Shown piece by piece: positions 63,769 to 64,000 of a DNA stretch of 64,000 nt. A model generated the notes under the pieces. The model was given only the letters and a program-made list of their open reading frames with translations. It was not told where the DNA came from and made no database searches. The DNA comes from Streptomyces sp. WAC 01529 (GTDB taxonomy: Bacteria > Actinomycetota > Actinomycetes > Streptomycetales > Streptomycetaceae): contig NZ_CP029617.1 of assembly GCF_003945545.1 (NCBI RefSeq), positions 7,591,001-7,655,000 of the forward strand, written 5' to 3'. Position 1 is the first letter of the stretch. Each line of letters begins with the position of its first letter. The position numbers and the translations under genes are program-made.

Positions 63769-64000
63769 GTGCTGCTGGCACACCCCGCCGTGCTGGAAGA
63801 CCTGGTGGAGCGCTACAAGGCCCTTGCGGTACTCCGTGCCGATCAGGGCAGCGCCGAAGGCCGTCAGGAGTTCGAGGACATCGCGTACAGCCTGTGCGTG
63901 GCCACCGGCACCAGCGATGTCGACGCGGCGCTGGTGGCCGCCAGCCATCGGCTGCCGGGGGCCAGGACCACGGACGACTCGCTGCTGCCGCCCGAGCCGC
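63769..64000 (+). CDS. DUF5133 protein, 5' part (cut by window end)
   Basis: GTG at 63769, with CAGGGAGG ending 5 nt before it. The 77 visible residues start MLLAHPAVLEDLVERYKAL and continue with EFEDIAYSLCVATGTSDVDAAL, the typical DUF5133 pattern of small Streptomyces proteins. Function unknown. The frame is open at the window edge. Confidence 0.78.
   Translation, partial: MLLAHPAVLEDLVERYKALAVLRADQGSAEGRQEFEDIAYSLCVATGTSDVDAALVAASHRLPGARTTDDSLLPPEP

Overview
The window is a piece of a Streptomyces chromosome. It has very GC-rich codon usage, GTG and TTG starts, snapalysin, a rodlin-type surface protein, DUF5133, DUF6766 and DUF6328 family proteins, an F420-dependent oxidoreductase, and rare TTA (bldA) codons. 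The flanks look like ordinary chromosomal genes. The middle 45 kb (about 4.7-49.3 kb) is a non-ribosomal peptide biosynthetic gene cluster.

Left flank (1-3.6 kb): the 5' part of a DUF309 gene, tRNA-Pro(GGG) with a strong terminator, a snapalysin metalloprotease and an S1 serine protease transcribed leftward, a divergent LysR regulator with a near-ideal LysR operator between, and a decayed methyltransferase fragment. A gene-free stretch of about 1.1 kb follows.

Cluster: a cytochrome P450, a stand-alone penicillin-binding-protein-type (PBP-type) thioesterase, two giant NRPS genes (6343 and 6678 aa), an MbtH-like protein, a GNAT acetyltransferase and an MFS exporter, all on the + strand. The NRPSs have ten modules: A-T / C-A-T-E / C-A-T-E / C-A-T-E / C-A-T // C-A-T-E / C-A-T / C-A-T-E / C-A-T / C-A-T-E. 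There is no starter C domain, so the N-terminal amine should be free. There is no thioesterase in cis, and the last module ends in an epimerase. This is the layout of surugamide-type systems, in which a trans-acting PBP-type thioesterase cyclises a peptide with a D-residue at its C-terminus. I therefore predict a head-to-tail cyclic decapeptide with L,D,D,D,L,D,L,D,L,D stereochemistry. Binding-pocket residues read from the sequence give Val at 3 and 9, Thr at 7, cationic residues at 6 and 8, one shared unidentified residue at 1, 5 and 10, and another at 2 and 4. The P450 and the thioesterase each carry a TTA codon at codon 23, and the NRPS genes appear to have none. Tailoring and release may therefore be gated by bldA separately from peptide assembly.

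Right flank (49.3-64 kb): a secreted protein made of two tandem rodlin repeats, a Tat-exported PhoX/DUF839 protein, DUF3253, a sirtuin, a DapA-like aldolase with a divergent LysR, glutaminase, a GCS2-type ligase, an F420-dependent oxidoreductase, a lipoprotein / 27-aa microprotein / DUF6766 operon, a methyltransferase / CDGSH / haem-oxygenase-like operon, a DUF6328 membrane protein and the start of a DUF5133 gene.

All assignments are from reading the sequence; no database search was run.
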